A stretch of DNA of 25,129 nt. Source: Candidatus Altarchaeota archaeon. GTDB lineage: Archaea; Altiarchaeota; Altiarchaeia; IMC4; SCGC-AAA252-I15. The stretch covers positions 1 to 25,129 of the forward strand of contig JAHIYG010000277.1 in NCBI GenBank assembly GCA_018815265.1. The letters are read 5' to 3'. A model generated the notes under the pieces. The model did no database searches and was not told where the DNA came from. It was given only the letters and a program-made list of their open reading frames with translations. A program made the position numbers and the translations under genes. Within the stretch, counting starts at the first letter, position 1. Every line of letters starts with the position of its first letter. Positions 15,158-21,999 of this stretch are shown here, one piece after another.

Positions 15158-17055
15158 TCTTTGATTTTCATTTTGGAATCAACTAGTTCCCTGAGTTGCG
15201 GATAACTTCTTGCCCTCTCGTTTTGCCTTAGCATTCTGTCTGTCTCTGCAACCTGGGCTTTCAGTTGATTAAGCCTGGTTTCGTCTACATCGCTCAAACT
15301 CATGTTGTATTGGTCTGGTTTTTTAAGCATCCGGTTTATTACTGTATTCAGGTCCCGCCCTGTTGCCAGCATATTTCTAAAAAGTTCAGGTATTACTGGG
15401 ACGTTGTTTGGGTAGTCTTTCTCCCATCCGCTCCACCAATACGGGCAAGATATGAGTGATAGCCCGTAATTCTCCCAGCATGCCCTAATCTCCCTTGGCA
15501 TACTATCCTCATCCACGCCGGGGTTGTGCCTCATATACATGTCTGTTACCTCCTTAAGCGGCCCTTTATATCCTGAAAGCGTATTTCCTACAATATCTCT
15601 AAGCCACTGAGTCTGCGGGTTAATCCACAGGCCGAAGTCGCCGCTCCAGCTTGCGTCATATGGTTGTCTTTCCCGCTCTCTTTCTGAACCAACCATCTGA
15701 AGTGTCTTCCTAAAGGAGGCGACTTCTATACCATACTCCCCCAGTGTCTGCAGGAATATGTGGAAGGGGTAGGCTTCGCCTGGATGATGTAAACCAATGA
15801 ATTCGGCGTCATTTGCAAGTATTATTGCTGAATTCCTACCTTCATATAATGGGTTCCTCCATACTCCATGGTTTCTCTCCGTCCCAAAAAGGTCGGAAAC
15901 AAAGAGTCCCATGAGCCTTTTAGCTTCCAGATGCGCCCAACTAACCTCTCTTTCCGCGTTTAAGCCACTCAAGTCATGTTGCATCCTTTCGCGCTCTGAC
16001 AGCGGGTCTCCGCTGTTTACTGCATGGAATGCCATGGAGTCACAGGCGTTGAATGCTCGAAAGAATGCAGTCACATCAGTTGGTGGATTCCCTAACTCGA
16101 AATTGGTCGCCTTTGTTATGTCAAAGCCGGCGTTGTGGCGCAGCGAGTCAAAGCACACAATGAAATTAACTTTGTTTTTTGCCTCCACGTCAGTCAATAC
16201 ATGGAATAACTCATCAGTCTTCGCCTGTTCAGGGACATGCAGGCTGACCATCCCATCTTTTGGGGTGAAATGCGCGAGATAATATCTCAATGAGTGATCG
16301 TATTCTCGCATCATGTCGTCTCTTGAGAGAAGCGGGGCTATGGAGTGGTGTGCGTTGGACAAACCAACATCCAATGCATCTACTTCATGGGCCTTCTTCA
16401 TCCGTTCAAAGACATTCGGGTAAAACTGCTTTACAAGACGGAACGTAGTCTCAGGAAGCGTGAGCGTCAATGCATTTTTTACGCCACTTTCTGCAAGGAT
16501 TTCACCCATAACAATAATTGGTATTATCGTGTTCCTGACTGCCTTTCCTAAATATGTCTTTGCAGTAGAGGTTTCGTCAGTCAACGGTGTCTGGGCGACG
16601 AAGTCCCTAACTCTTGTGATGAATTCATCCCCCTCTATCATTGACTTATCTATTGAGTATGCGCTGCGCGGGTCTTGAGGGCTCATTATGACATTCTTGT
16701 TGACGCGAGGCTGGTATGCTTGGAACTCGATACCTACTACTGCAGTACCCAGTTCTATTCTGTTGTTTTGCCTTGTTCTTTCCAGGTCAACCTCAGTCAG
16801 CTTGGCATACTCCTCAGATGCTTCCTGGTCGCTATCCAGCAGGGCTGCTGCATTCTCTTCTGTGAGTTTGCCCTTTTTCAGTGCATAAAATGCGAGCTGC
16901 CCTTTTGTGTAGGATGGAAGGCTTTTACCCAACTCCAGTGCTCTTCTGCTTAGGCCTTTTTTCTCAATCCTCAGGCAGGGAAGCTCTTCTTTGCTGGCGC
17001 CACCGTCTTGTTCCGAGACTTTCGCGTTTTCAGCTCTCGTGTTCTGGGACTGCAT
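15154..17055 (-). CDS. Divergent GH57-like protein
   Basis: A 633-residue protein with no signal peptide. It shows the order of motifs expected of a glycoside hydrolase family 57 barrel: VVGIEFQAYQPR (about residues 107-117) in place of the first HQP strand, SNAHHSIAPLL (233-243) like the H-PLL region, SLHVPEQAKTDELFHVL (271-283) with Glu276 where the nucleophile lies, ANDAEFIGLHHPGE (414-427) with Asp416 where the acid/base lies, and SWSGDFGLW (469-477). A charged 100-residue leader precedes the barrel. GH57 enzymes are usually amylases, branching enzymes or galactosidases; substrate here is unknown. The frame is open to a TTG at 17106, but ATG 17055 has a TATA box 32 bases upstream, so I chose it. 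The motif match was made by eye. Confidence 0.6.
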   Translation of the reverse strand: MQSQNTRAENAKVSEQDGGASKEELPCLRIEKKGLSRRALELGKSLPSYTKGQLAFYALKKGKLTEENAAALLDSDQEASEEYAKLTEVDLERTRQNNRIELGTAVVGIEFQAYQPRVNKNVIMSPQDPRSAYSIDKSMIEGDEFITRVRDFVAQTPLTDETSTAKTYLGKAVRNTIIPIIVMGEILAESGVKNALTLTLPETTFRLVKQFYPNVFERMKKAHEVDALDVGLSNAHHSIAPLLSRDDMMREYDHSLRYYLAHFTPKDGMVSLHVPEQAKTDELFHVLTDVEAKNKVNFIVCFDSLRHNAGFDITKATNFELGNPPTDVTAFFRAFNACDSMAFHAVNSGDPLSERERMQHDLSGLNAEREVSWAHLEAKRLMGLFVSDLFGTERNHGVWRNPLYEGRNSAIILANDAEFIGLHHPGEAYPFHIFLQTLGEYGIEVASFRKTLQMVGSERERERQPYDASWSGDFGLWINPQTQWLRDIVGNTLSGYKGPLKEVTDMYMRHNPGVDEDSMPREIRACWENYGLSLISCPYWWSGWEKDYPNNVPVIPELFRNMLATGRDLNTVINRMLKKPDQYNMSLSDVDETRLNQLKAQVAETDRMLRQNERARSYPQLRELVDSKMKIKD

Positions 17056-17059
17056 AGTT

Positions 17060-17069
17060 GATATATTAT
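17060..17069 (+). promoter_or_regulatory. TATA-like box for folC
   Basis: GATATATTAT is centred 30 bases before the folC GTG at 17095, right for a leaderless transcript. It lies only 5-14 bases from the start codon of the divergent GH57-like gene, so the two promoters are interlocked. Confidence 0.5.
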
Positions 17070-17083
17070 CGTGCATTACTCTG

Positions 17084-17091
17084 TTATATAA
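17084..17091 (-). promoter_or_regulatory. TATA-like box for the GH57-like gene
   Basis: TTATATAA is centred about 32 bases before ATG 17055 on the minus strand. It is self-complementary, but on the plus strand it is too close (about 7 bases) to the folC start to serve folC. Confidence 0.5.
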
Positions 17092-17094
17092 TCT

Positions 17095-18336
17095 GTGGAC
17101 TATCAAGAGTCGCTTGATTACCTGAAAATACTTGAAAAACTCGGCATCAAATTCAGGCTAGAGAATACAAGGGAACTGATTTCTGCATTGGGGTTTGACT
17201 ATGATGGACTGGTTGTCCATGTGGCGGGTACAAACGGAAAGGGCTCATGCGCTGCAACGCTAGCCTCGATAATATCTTGTTTCGGGAAAAAGGTCGGACT
17301 CTACACCTCCCCCGAGCTTGTTGATTTCAGGGAGAGGATAAAGGTCGACGGTGTTATGATTTCTCCTGAAAAATTCTCTGAAATAACCTCAAACTTGAAA
17401 CCATTGATTGATTCAATGCAGGACAAACCAACCTTCTTCGAGGCTACTACTGCGTTGGCGCTTAAACATTTCGCAGACGAAGGTGTTGATGCTATGGTTT
17501 TGGAAGCAGGTATGGGTGGCAGATTAGACAGCACAAACGCAATACCTGGTGACATGTCTATAATAACAAACGTCTCCCTTGACCATATGGGATATCTTGG
17601 CTCCACAGCTTCAGAGATTGCATTTGAGAAGTCAGGCATCATCACCCCTGGCACCTGCCTTGTTACCTCTGCAAAAGAGCCAGGGCTTTCAGTTTTGCAT
17701 CGGGAGTCAATAAAGAAGAAATCTGAAATCATGCGTCTTGGCAAGGAATTCAGAATATCTAATGTGGTGCCCACTTTACTGGAGACGTCTTTCACAGTGG
17801 AGACTGCAGCTGACACCTATATATTGAAGTCGCCGTTGATTGGGGATTTCCAAGCTGAAAACATAGCCTGTGCAGTGGTGGCAGCCGAAAAAATAGGGAT
17901 TGCAAAAGACAAGATAGTGGAGGGCGTTTCGAGGACTGTATGGCAGGGTAGAATGCAGACTGTTTCAGAGAAACCACACATAATAGTCGACTGCGCCCAC
18001 AACCCGGAAGGCTTCAAGAGAACTCTTGACTTCATAAGACATCGGGGCAAGTACAGGAAACTCATATTGGTTGTCGGATTCTCAAAGGACAAAGACTACT
18101 CTTCCATGCTGTCTCACATCAGTCTCTCAGACACTATCATAGCAACAAGGTACCAGGGAGAGCGTTCACTGTCGCCTGATAAAATATTGGAACATGTTAA
18201 TGGACTAGCCTATCATGACCTGCAGTCGGCATTAACCTATGCGACATCGACTGCGTCAGATAAAGACATTATATTGGTGAATGGTTCCATATACCTTGCT
18301 GGCGAGGCATTGAGGCTATTTTCTCCTACTAACTAA
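17095..18336 (+). CDS. folC: FolC-type folylpolyglutamate / dihydrofolate synthase
   Basis: A 413-residue Mur-ligase-fold enzyme that adds glutamate to folates with ATP. Marks are the ATP loop GTNGKGS (residues 45-51), YTSPELVDFRERI, the Glu-Gly loop LEAGMGGRLDSTNA (136-149), ITNVSLDHMGYLGSTASEIA, the carbamylated-lysine motif FEKSG (K179), VWQGRMQ, and DCAHNPEG in the C-terminal domain. Length is normal. Methanogens usually glutamylate their C1 and F420 cofactors with ATP-grasp enzymes, so FolC is another sign of a true folate pool. GTG 17095 is the start, with a TATA box 30 bases upstream. The 3' end overlaps the convergent gene by 21 bases. Whether it also has dihydrofolate synthase activity cannot be told from sequence. 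Confidence 0.92.
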   Translation: MDYQESLDYLKILEKLGIKFRLENTRELISALGFDYDGLVVHVAGTNGKGSCAATLASIISCFGKKVGLYTSPELVDFRERIKVDGVMISPEKFSEITSNLKPLIDSMQDKPTFFEATTALALKHFADEGVDAMVLEAGMGGRLDSTNAIPGDMSIITNVSLDHMGYLGSTASEIAFEKSGIITPGTCLVTSAKEPGLSVLHRESIKKKSEIMRLGKEFRISNVVPTLLETSFTVETAADTYILKSPLIGDFQAENIACAVVAAEKIGIAKDKIVEGVSRTVWQGRMQTVSEKPHIIVDCAHNPEGFKRTLDFIRHRGKYRKLILVVGFSKDKDYSSMLSHISLSDTIIATRYQGERSLSPDKILEHVNGLAYHDLQSALTYATSTASDKDIILVNGSIYLAGEALRLFSPTN

Positions 18337-18831
18337 CTCCCCCCAAACTGTGACTTCATTAATAAGATTCGGCCTATCCTTCTGTTCTGGACCCCACCAG
18401 ATATTTCTAGCTTCATTGTCTGTGAATTTCCCCAGTAGGTCTTTAACAGAAGGTTTCATCTGAGTGGTATGTGATGTTTCATCCATCTTCTGAACACATA
18501 TTTTATCTCTTGTGCTGTTTCTTGGGTCGCAGCTGTATCTTACCCCTGCATAGTCTCTGAAGTCGATGTCCATGCACTCTCCAGTCTCTAAAACCCTCAC
18601 TGCCTGCTGGTCTGAAGACCCTGATGAAACCTGAATCCATTTTCCATCAACCTTTATGATATCCTGAGCATCAGGCCGTTTTCCTGGCTGAAGTTGAGGC
18701 TGTGCAACCGCGAACTCCTTAACCTCCACAGGAATAACCTCCATGGGGTTTCTCCCCCTATCTCGTAGCATCAAATAAATTTGGGGGCATCTAGAATAAA
18801 TCTTAACTACACCTGCATTTCGGCCCTCCAC
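18316..18831 (-). CDS. Unknown polar protein following a lipoprotein-like gene
   Basis: A 171-residue ORF that I do not recognise. It is polar, with a Gln/Pro-rich stretch (AVAQPQLQPGKRPD) and several cysteines, as in extracytoplasmic domains, yet it has no signal peptide or helix of its own. It overlaps the upstream lipoprotein-like ORF by 29 bases in another frame. The GTG at 18831 follows purine-rich bases, while an ATG at 18771 is an alternative start giving 151 residues. It could be a coupled cytosolic protein, or the second half of the upstream secreted protein after a frameshift. The 3' end overlaps folC tail to tail. Confidence 0.5.
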   Translation of the reverse strand: MEGRNAGVVKIYSRCPQIYLMLRDRGRNPMEVIPVEVKEFAVAQPQLQPGKRPDAQDIIKVDGKWIQVSSGSSDQQAVRVLETGECMDIDFRDYAGVRYSCDPRNSTRDKICVQKMDETSHTTQMKPSVKDLLGKFTDNEARNIWWGPEQKDRPNLINEVTVWGELVSRRK

Positions 18832-19282
18832 CAGCTTTGAGGTTTCCTGGGGAGTACTCGCATCTGTCTCCGGTTGTGTAGCAGCATCCCATTTTACAAT
18901 TGTCTGGGCTTGGATATCTTATCTCGCTGCAATGAAGCATGCAGGGTGCAGTAGTGGTTGACGTAGTAGATGATGTCGTCGTGGATGTTGATGTGGTTGG
19001 TGGGTTATGATGGCCTCTGAACGCTTCAATCACATCGTCTGTCACATTGAAGCCATATATTGTGGTTGTTGATGGCTTTGTGGAGGTTGTAGATGAGCTA
19101 GTAGTGGTTGATGTGGTTGCCACATTCTTTGTCTGGTTGTTGACGCTCAATTCCTTTGTCAGGTATTCTTTTATGAACTCGTCGTCTTCGGATTCATTAA
19201 CACTACTATCTTCTTTGTTTTCCTCGTTCCACAGACACCCTAGAAACAGTATGACTATGATAATTGATGCAGCGACCTTCAC
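18803..19282 (-). CDS. Predicted secreted lipoprotein with Thr/Ser-rich linker and Cys-rich end
   Basis: A 159-residue protein. Residues 1-15 form a signal sequence (KVAASIIIVILFLG) followed by Cys16, in a lipobox-like setting suited to lipid attachment outside the membrane. An acidic segment follows. Two low-complexity Thr/Ser tracts (about residues 56-74 and 94-111) flank YGFNVTDDVIEAFRGHH and look like extended, possibly glycosylated linkers. The C-terminal 45 residues hold nine cysteines (CMLHCSE, CKMGCCYTTGDRCEY, KCRCS), suggesting a small disulfide-knotted domain. The start is GTG 19282 with a TATA-like box 26 bases upstream. Function is unknown; a surface role is likely. Confidence 0.7.
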   Translation of the reverse strand: MKVAASIIIVILFLGCLWNEENKEDSSVNESEDDEFIKEYLTKELSVNNQTKNVATTSTTTSSSTTSTKPSTTTIYGFNVTDDVIEAFRGHHNPPTTSTSTTTSSTTSTTTAPCMLHCSEIRYPSPDNCKMGCCYTTGDRCEYSPGNLKAGGGPKCRCS

Positions 19283-19303
19283 AGGTTAACTATAGCAAAT
19301 CAG

Positions 19304-19312
19304 CTAAATATG
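19304..19312 (-). promoter_or_regulatory. TATA-like box for the lipoprotein-like gene
   Basis: CATATTTAG on the minus strand is centred 26 bases before GTG 19282. It faces the purN promoter across a 136-base divergent gap. Confidence 0.4.
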
Positions 19313-19334
19313 TGAACGCATGCTGATTCGCTAG

Positions 19335-19387
19335 TAACCGATAAGGTTTAACAAAGGTAAAAGTTCAAAAATTTGCCTTATCGGTTA
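19335..19387. promoter_or_regulatory. Perfect 12-bp inverted repeat upstream of purN
   Basis: TAACCGATAAGG (19335-19346) is matched exactly in reverse by CCTTATCGGTTA (19376-19387), with 29 bases between. The second arm runs into the purN TATA box (19385-19395), covering the factor-B recognition position. This is where an archaeal repressor or activator would act. The same arms could form a hairpin if transcribed, but with leaderless start at 19419 they lie outside the purN mRNA, so a DNA site is more likely. Confidence 0.55.
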
Positions 19388-19395
19388 TTAAATAC
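19385..19395 (+). promoter_or_regulatory. TATA-like box for purN
   Basis: TTATTAAATAC is centred 29 bases before the purN ATG at 19419. Its left edge overlaps the second arm of the 12-bp inverted repeat. Confidence 0.5.
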
Positions 19396-19418
19396 TTTTG
19401 CCTAAAATATCTTCCTAT

Positions 19419-20057
19419 ATGGCTCGTATTGGGGTTTTGGCGTCAGGGTCTGGAAGCAATTTCCAAGCACTCATAGATGCAGTGGAGTCAGGCTACATCC
19501 CAGATAGTAAGATAGTTGTTTTGATATCTGACAAACCAGGTGTTTTGGCGTTGGAGCGGGCAAAAAAACATGGGATAGAAGCCGTATATGTTGACGTGAA
19601 ATGCTTTCACACACGCGAGGGCATAGACAATAAAATCGTCTCAGAGCTGAGTAAAAGAAAGGTGGAGATAGTATGTCTTGCAGGATATATGCGGATTGTA
19701 ACTCGTGTGTTATTGAAAAAGTTCCCAGAGAGGGTCTTAAACATCCACCCTGCGCTGCTTCCTAGTTTTCCAGGGTTGCATGCCCAGGCCCAGGCATATG
19801 AGTACGGTGTTAAAATAAGTGGTTGCACTGTTCACTTCGTCGATGACCGTGTCGACCACGGCCCCATAATAATACAGGCTGCAGTTCCTGTTTTGGAAAA
19901 TGAGGATAATGAGTCCCTTAGGAAAAGGATTTTGGCTGCTGAACACAAAATATACCCTCACGCACTGAAATGGCTTGTTGAAGGCAGATTGAAGGTGGTG
20001 GGTCGTCGTGTCAAGGTAGAAGGAGTCTCCCAAGCAGCGCAAGTGTTAGTGGAATGA
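19419..20057 (+). CDS. purN: PurN, phosphoribosylglycinamide formyltransferase (folate dependent)
   Basis: PurN transfers the formyl group of 10-formyl-tetrahydrofolate to GAR in purine synthesis. The 212-residue protein begins MARIGVLASGSGSNFQALID. It carries the catalytic triad in the usual order: Asn108 and His110 in LNIHPALLPSFPG, and Asp146 in DDRVDHGPIIIQ. Length is normal. A TTG at 19398 is in frame, but ATG 19419 gives the family N-terminus and correct TATA spacing. It is separated from the other C1 genes by surface-type genes yet uses the same donor as PurH. Its last 47 bases overlap the convergent dolichol-kinase-like gene. Confidence 0.95.
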   Translation: MARIGVLASGSGSNFQALIDAVESGYIPDSKIVVLISDKPGVLALERAKKHGIEAVYVDVKCFHTREGIDNKIVSELSKRKVEIVCLAGYMRIVTRVLLKKFPERVLNIHPALLPSFPGLHAQAQAYEYGVKISGCTVHFVDDRVDHGPIIIQAAVPVLENEDNESLRKRILAAEHKIYPHALKWLVEGRLKVVGRRVKVEGVSQAAQVLVE

Positions 20058-20595
20058 CTATGTTGTCGTCCCAGAAGCTGAGTAATTCTATGACTGCACC
20101 AACAAAAGAGAAGAGTAGTGCATGTGTTGGATTGATGAAAAATGACGTGGCTACTGCTGCTGTCACAAAGAAACCTAGTGTTCCTTCAATGCTTTTCTCC
20201 CCGATTTTATGTCTTCCGTATCTTCTCCCAACAAGGTTTGAAAAACTGTCCCCAACACTTAATACAAGTATTGCAGCCACGGCATAGTCTGTTGGAAGAA
20301 GAACTATCGGGAAAATAATGCCATACCCGTAAAATATGGCTCCTTTGAACGGGAAACGTTCGATGTCCTTTTTGCGTTCGAAATGATACATGAGATGGTT
20401 CATTATCTTGAGTTTTGGCCTTATCTTCGGAAGAACATGCAATAAAACCAATGCAATAAGGAGAGGCACTAGAAGCCATAAATCATATGCTGGTTTAAGG
20501 TAGTGCACAGCCAAAGCTATCGCACATCCGTTCAACAGATGCACAGCCTGCCGTTTAAATTCTAAAGAGTTTTCGTCCAAACTAGACACCAACAC
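20011..20595 (-). CDS. Dolichol kinase / SEC59-family (CTP-type) membrane protein
   Basis: A 194-residue polytopic membrane protein of the dolichol kinase, phytol kinase and CDP-diacylglycerol synthase-like superfamily. Marks are EFKRQAVHLLNGC, FPFKGAIFYGYGI, the CTP-binding LVLSVGDSFSNLVGRRYGRH, KSIEGTLGFF and the late DDNIVIPL. Related enzymes phosphorylate polyprenols with CTP, recycling the lipid carrier for N-glycosylation. That fits the several membrane glycosyltransferases in the window. The start is GTG 20595. The end overlaps purN by 47 bases, and both C-termini look complete, so the overlap appears genuine. Confidence 0.8.
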   Translation of the reverse strand: MLVSSLDENSLEFKRQAVHLLNGCAIALAVHYLKPAYDLWLLVPLLIALVLLHVLPKIRPKLKIMNHLMYHFERKKDIERFPFKGAIFYGYGIIFPIVLLPTDYAVAAILVLSVGDSFSNLVGRRYGRHKIGEKSIEGTLGFFVTAAVATSFFINPTHALLFSFVGAVIELLSFWDDNIVIPLTLALLGRLLLP

Positions 20596-20631
20596 AGATT
20601 ATATTCAATTTCTGACTAAAATAGAATACTA

Positions 20632-20667
20632 AAGCAATAATGCCACGGCATTGCTTCAGTTTTTTTT
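20632..20667 (+). terminator. Hairpin followed by T8
   Basis: AAGCAA (20632-20637) pairs with TTGCTT (20651-20656) and TGCC (20641-20644) pairs with GGCA (20647-20650), with T8 at 20660-20667. It looks like an intrinsic terminator on the plus strand. No plus-strand gene ends nearby, because purN stops about 575 bases upstream inside an antisense gene. It may stop purN read-through or belong to a small RNA. Confidence 0.4.
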
Positions 20668-20733
20668 ATTGTTCTTGAGGAGGAGATATTTATTATATTA
20701 GGGGGTAATGTGTAATCTGGTTTACTACTTAAA

Positions 20734-21999
20734 ATGGCGTCAATTCACCTATCTTTGCTTTACACGGTCTGGGTTTTACTGACCTACTTTTTCATGCTAA
20801 CTATAGTCACACTCTTCAGAAACAGAAGTGACTTTCATAAAAGTCCAGAAAAAAAGCATAATCTTCTCCCGCGAGTTGCCATATTGATACCTGCATACAA
20901 CGAAGAAAGATGCATTGAAGACACTATCAAATCATGCCTTGAAATAGAGTACCCACGGAATAAATTTGAAATTCTGGTTGTAAACGATGGTTCAAAGGAT
21001 AATACTGGCGAAATCTGCAAAAAATACGCCGCATCAGGCAAAATCAAGTATTTGGAAAACCAGCCCAATCAGGGGAAAAGCACAGCACTAAACCGTGGCT
21101 TTGAAAATCTGGATGCAGAATATGTAGCCACAATAGATGCGGACACAATTGTCGAGAAAGACATAATCCATAAGGTATTGCCTTACTTTACGTCAGATGA
21201 CATAGCGGCTGTGACTGTTGCGATAAAGGTGAGAGATGCAAAAAACCTACTCCAGAAGGTTGTGGAAATAGAATATGAGCTTGGAAACGGCTTTTACAAC
21301 AAAATACTCACATACCTCAACTGTCTTTTTGTAACTCCTGGTCAGTTCAGTATATACCGCCGAGAAAAAGTTTTAGAGCTTGGCGGCTTTGACAAAGACA
21401 ACATCGTAGAAGACACTGAAATAGCATATAGGATGCACAAAAATTCCATGAAAATAGCATGTTGTCCAAACGCAAAAGTATACACCATTGTACCCAACAA
21501 CATCAAAGACCTTTACTACCAGAGGAAGAGATGGTATACTGGGACCATACAGACTATTTTGCAGCATAAGGATGTTATATTCAACCGCAGACTCGGAGCG
21601 TTCGGAATGTATTTCGTGCCATTTAACTATGGTGGGACCATATTTGCAACCTTTCTGTCGATCTCTCTTCTTTTAATGATATTCAGCAACCTCATGCATT
21701 CAGTCTCAAACATGAGCCTTATAAATTTCGACTTAATACCCCTTATTAAACCCGCGTTGACGCAGGATTCTTTGGATCCACTAAATCTTAGCATGTACTA
21801 TCTGCTTGGCCTCACACCCCTTTTTCTGCATGCTACTGCATCATACCTTGGTCTGAAAACAATGGGCAACAGTGTCAGAAGAAACATTTCAGGATTTGTA
21901 GGCTTCATGTTTTTTTTCATACCATACCAAATTATGTGGGTTTTATGCATGTATTTTGCAGCTGCAAAAAGGAGAGTTAAATGGCGGGCGGGAATGTGA
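20734..21999 (+). CDS. GT2-family processive-type membrane glycosyltransferase A
   Basis: A 421-residue protein with one N-terminal transmembrane helix (about residues 8-28), a cytosolic GT2 domain, and about three C-terminal helices, the layout of polysaccharide synthases such as PgaC, BcsA and hyaluronan synthase. Catalytic marks are IPAYNEER, VVNDGSKDNT, GKSTALNRG, the DAD at residues 135-137, TPGQFSIYRR with GGFDKDNIVEDTEIA, and the acceptor motif QRKRWYTG. A TATA-like TATTTATTATATTA lies at 20688-20700, some 40 bases before the ATG. It is the first gene of a three-gene overlapping unit that includes a second GT2. The sugar is unknown. Confidence 0.85.
   Translation: MASIHLSLLYTVWVLLTYFFMLTIVTLFRNRSDFHKSPEKKHNLLPRVAILIPAYNEERCIEDTIKSCLEIEYPRNKFEILVVNDGSKDNTGEICKKYAASGKIKYLENQPNQGKSTALNRGFENLDAEYVATIDADTIVEKDIIHKVLPYFTSDDIAAVTVAIKVRDAKNLLQKVVEIEYELGNGFYNKILTYLNCLFVTPGQFSIYRREKVLELGGFDKDNIVEDTEIAYRMHKNSMKIACCPNAKVYTIVPNNIKDLYYQRKRWYTGTIQTILQHKDVIFNRRLGAFGMYFVPFNYGGTIFATFLSISLLLMIFSNLMHSVSNMSLINFDLIPLIKPALTQDSLDPLNLSMYYLLGLTPLFLHATASYLGLKTMGNSVRRNISGFVGFMFFFIPYQIMWVLCMYFAAAKRRVKWRAGM
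21970..21974 (+). promoter_or_regulatory. Shine-Dalgarno motif for the thioredoxin-like gene
   Basis: AGGAG lies six bases before ATG 21981 and inside the end of the upstream GT2 gene. It supports this start and coupled internal initiation. Confidence 0.6.

Noticed and set aside
18930..19135. Tandem-repeat-like GTGGTT/GTAGTA tracts
   Set aside because: These are the codons of the Thr/Ser-rich linkers of the secreted protein, not a repeat array or CRISPR. There are no regular spacers.
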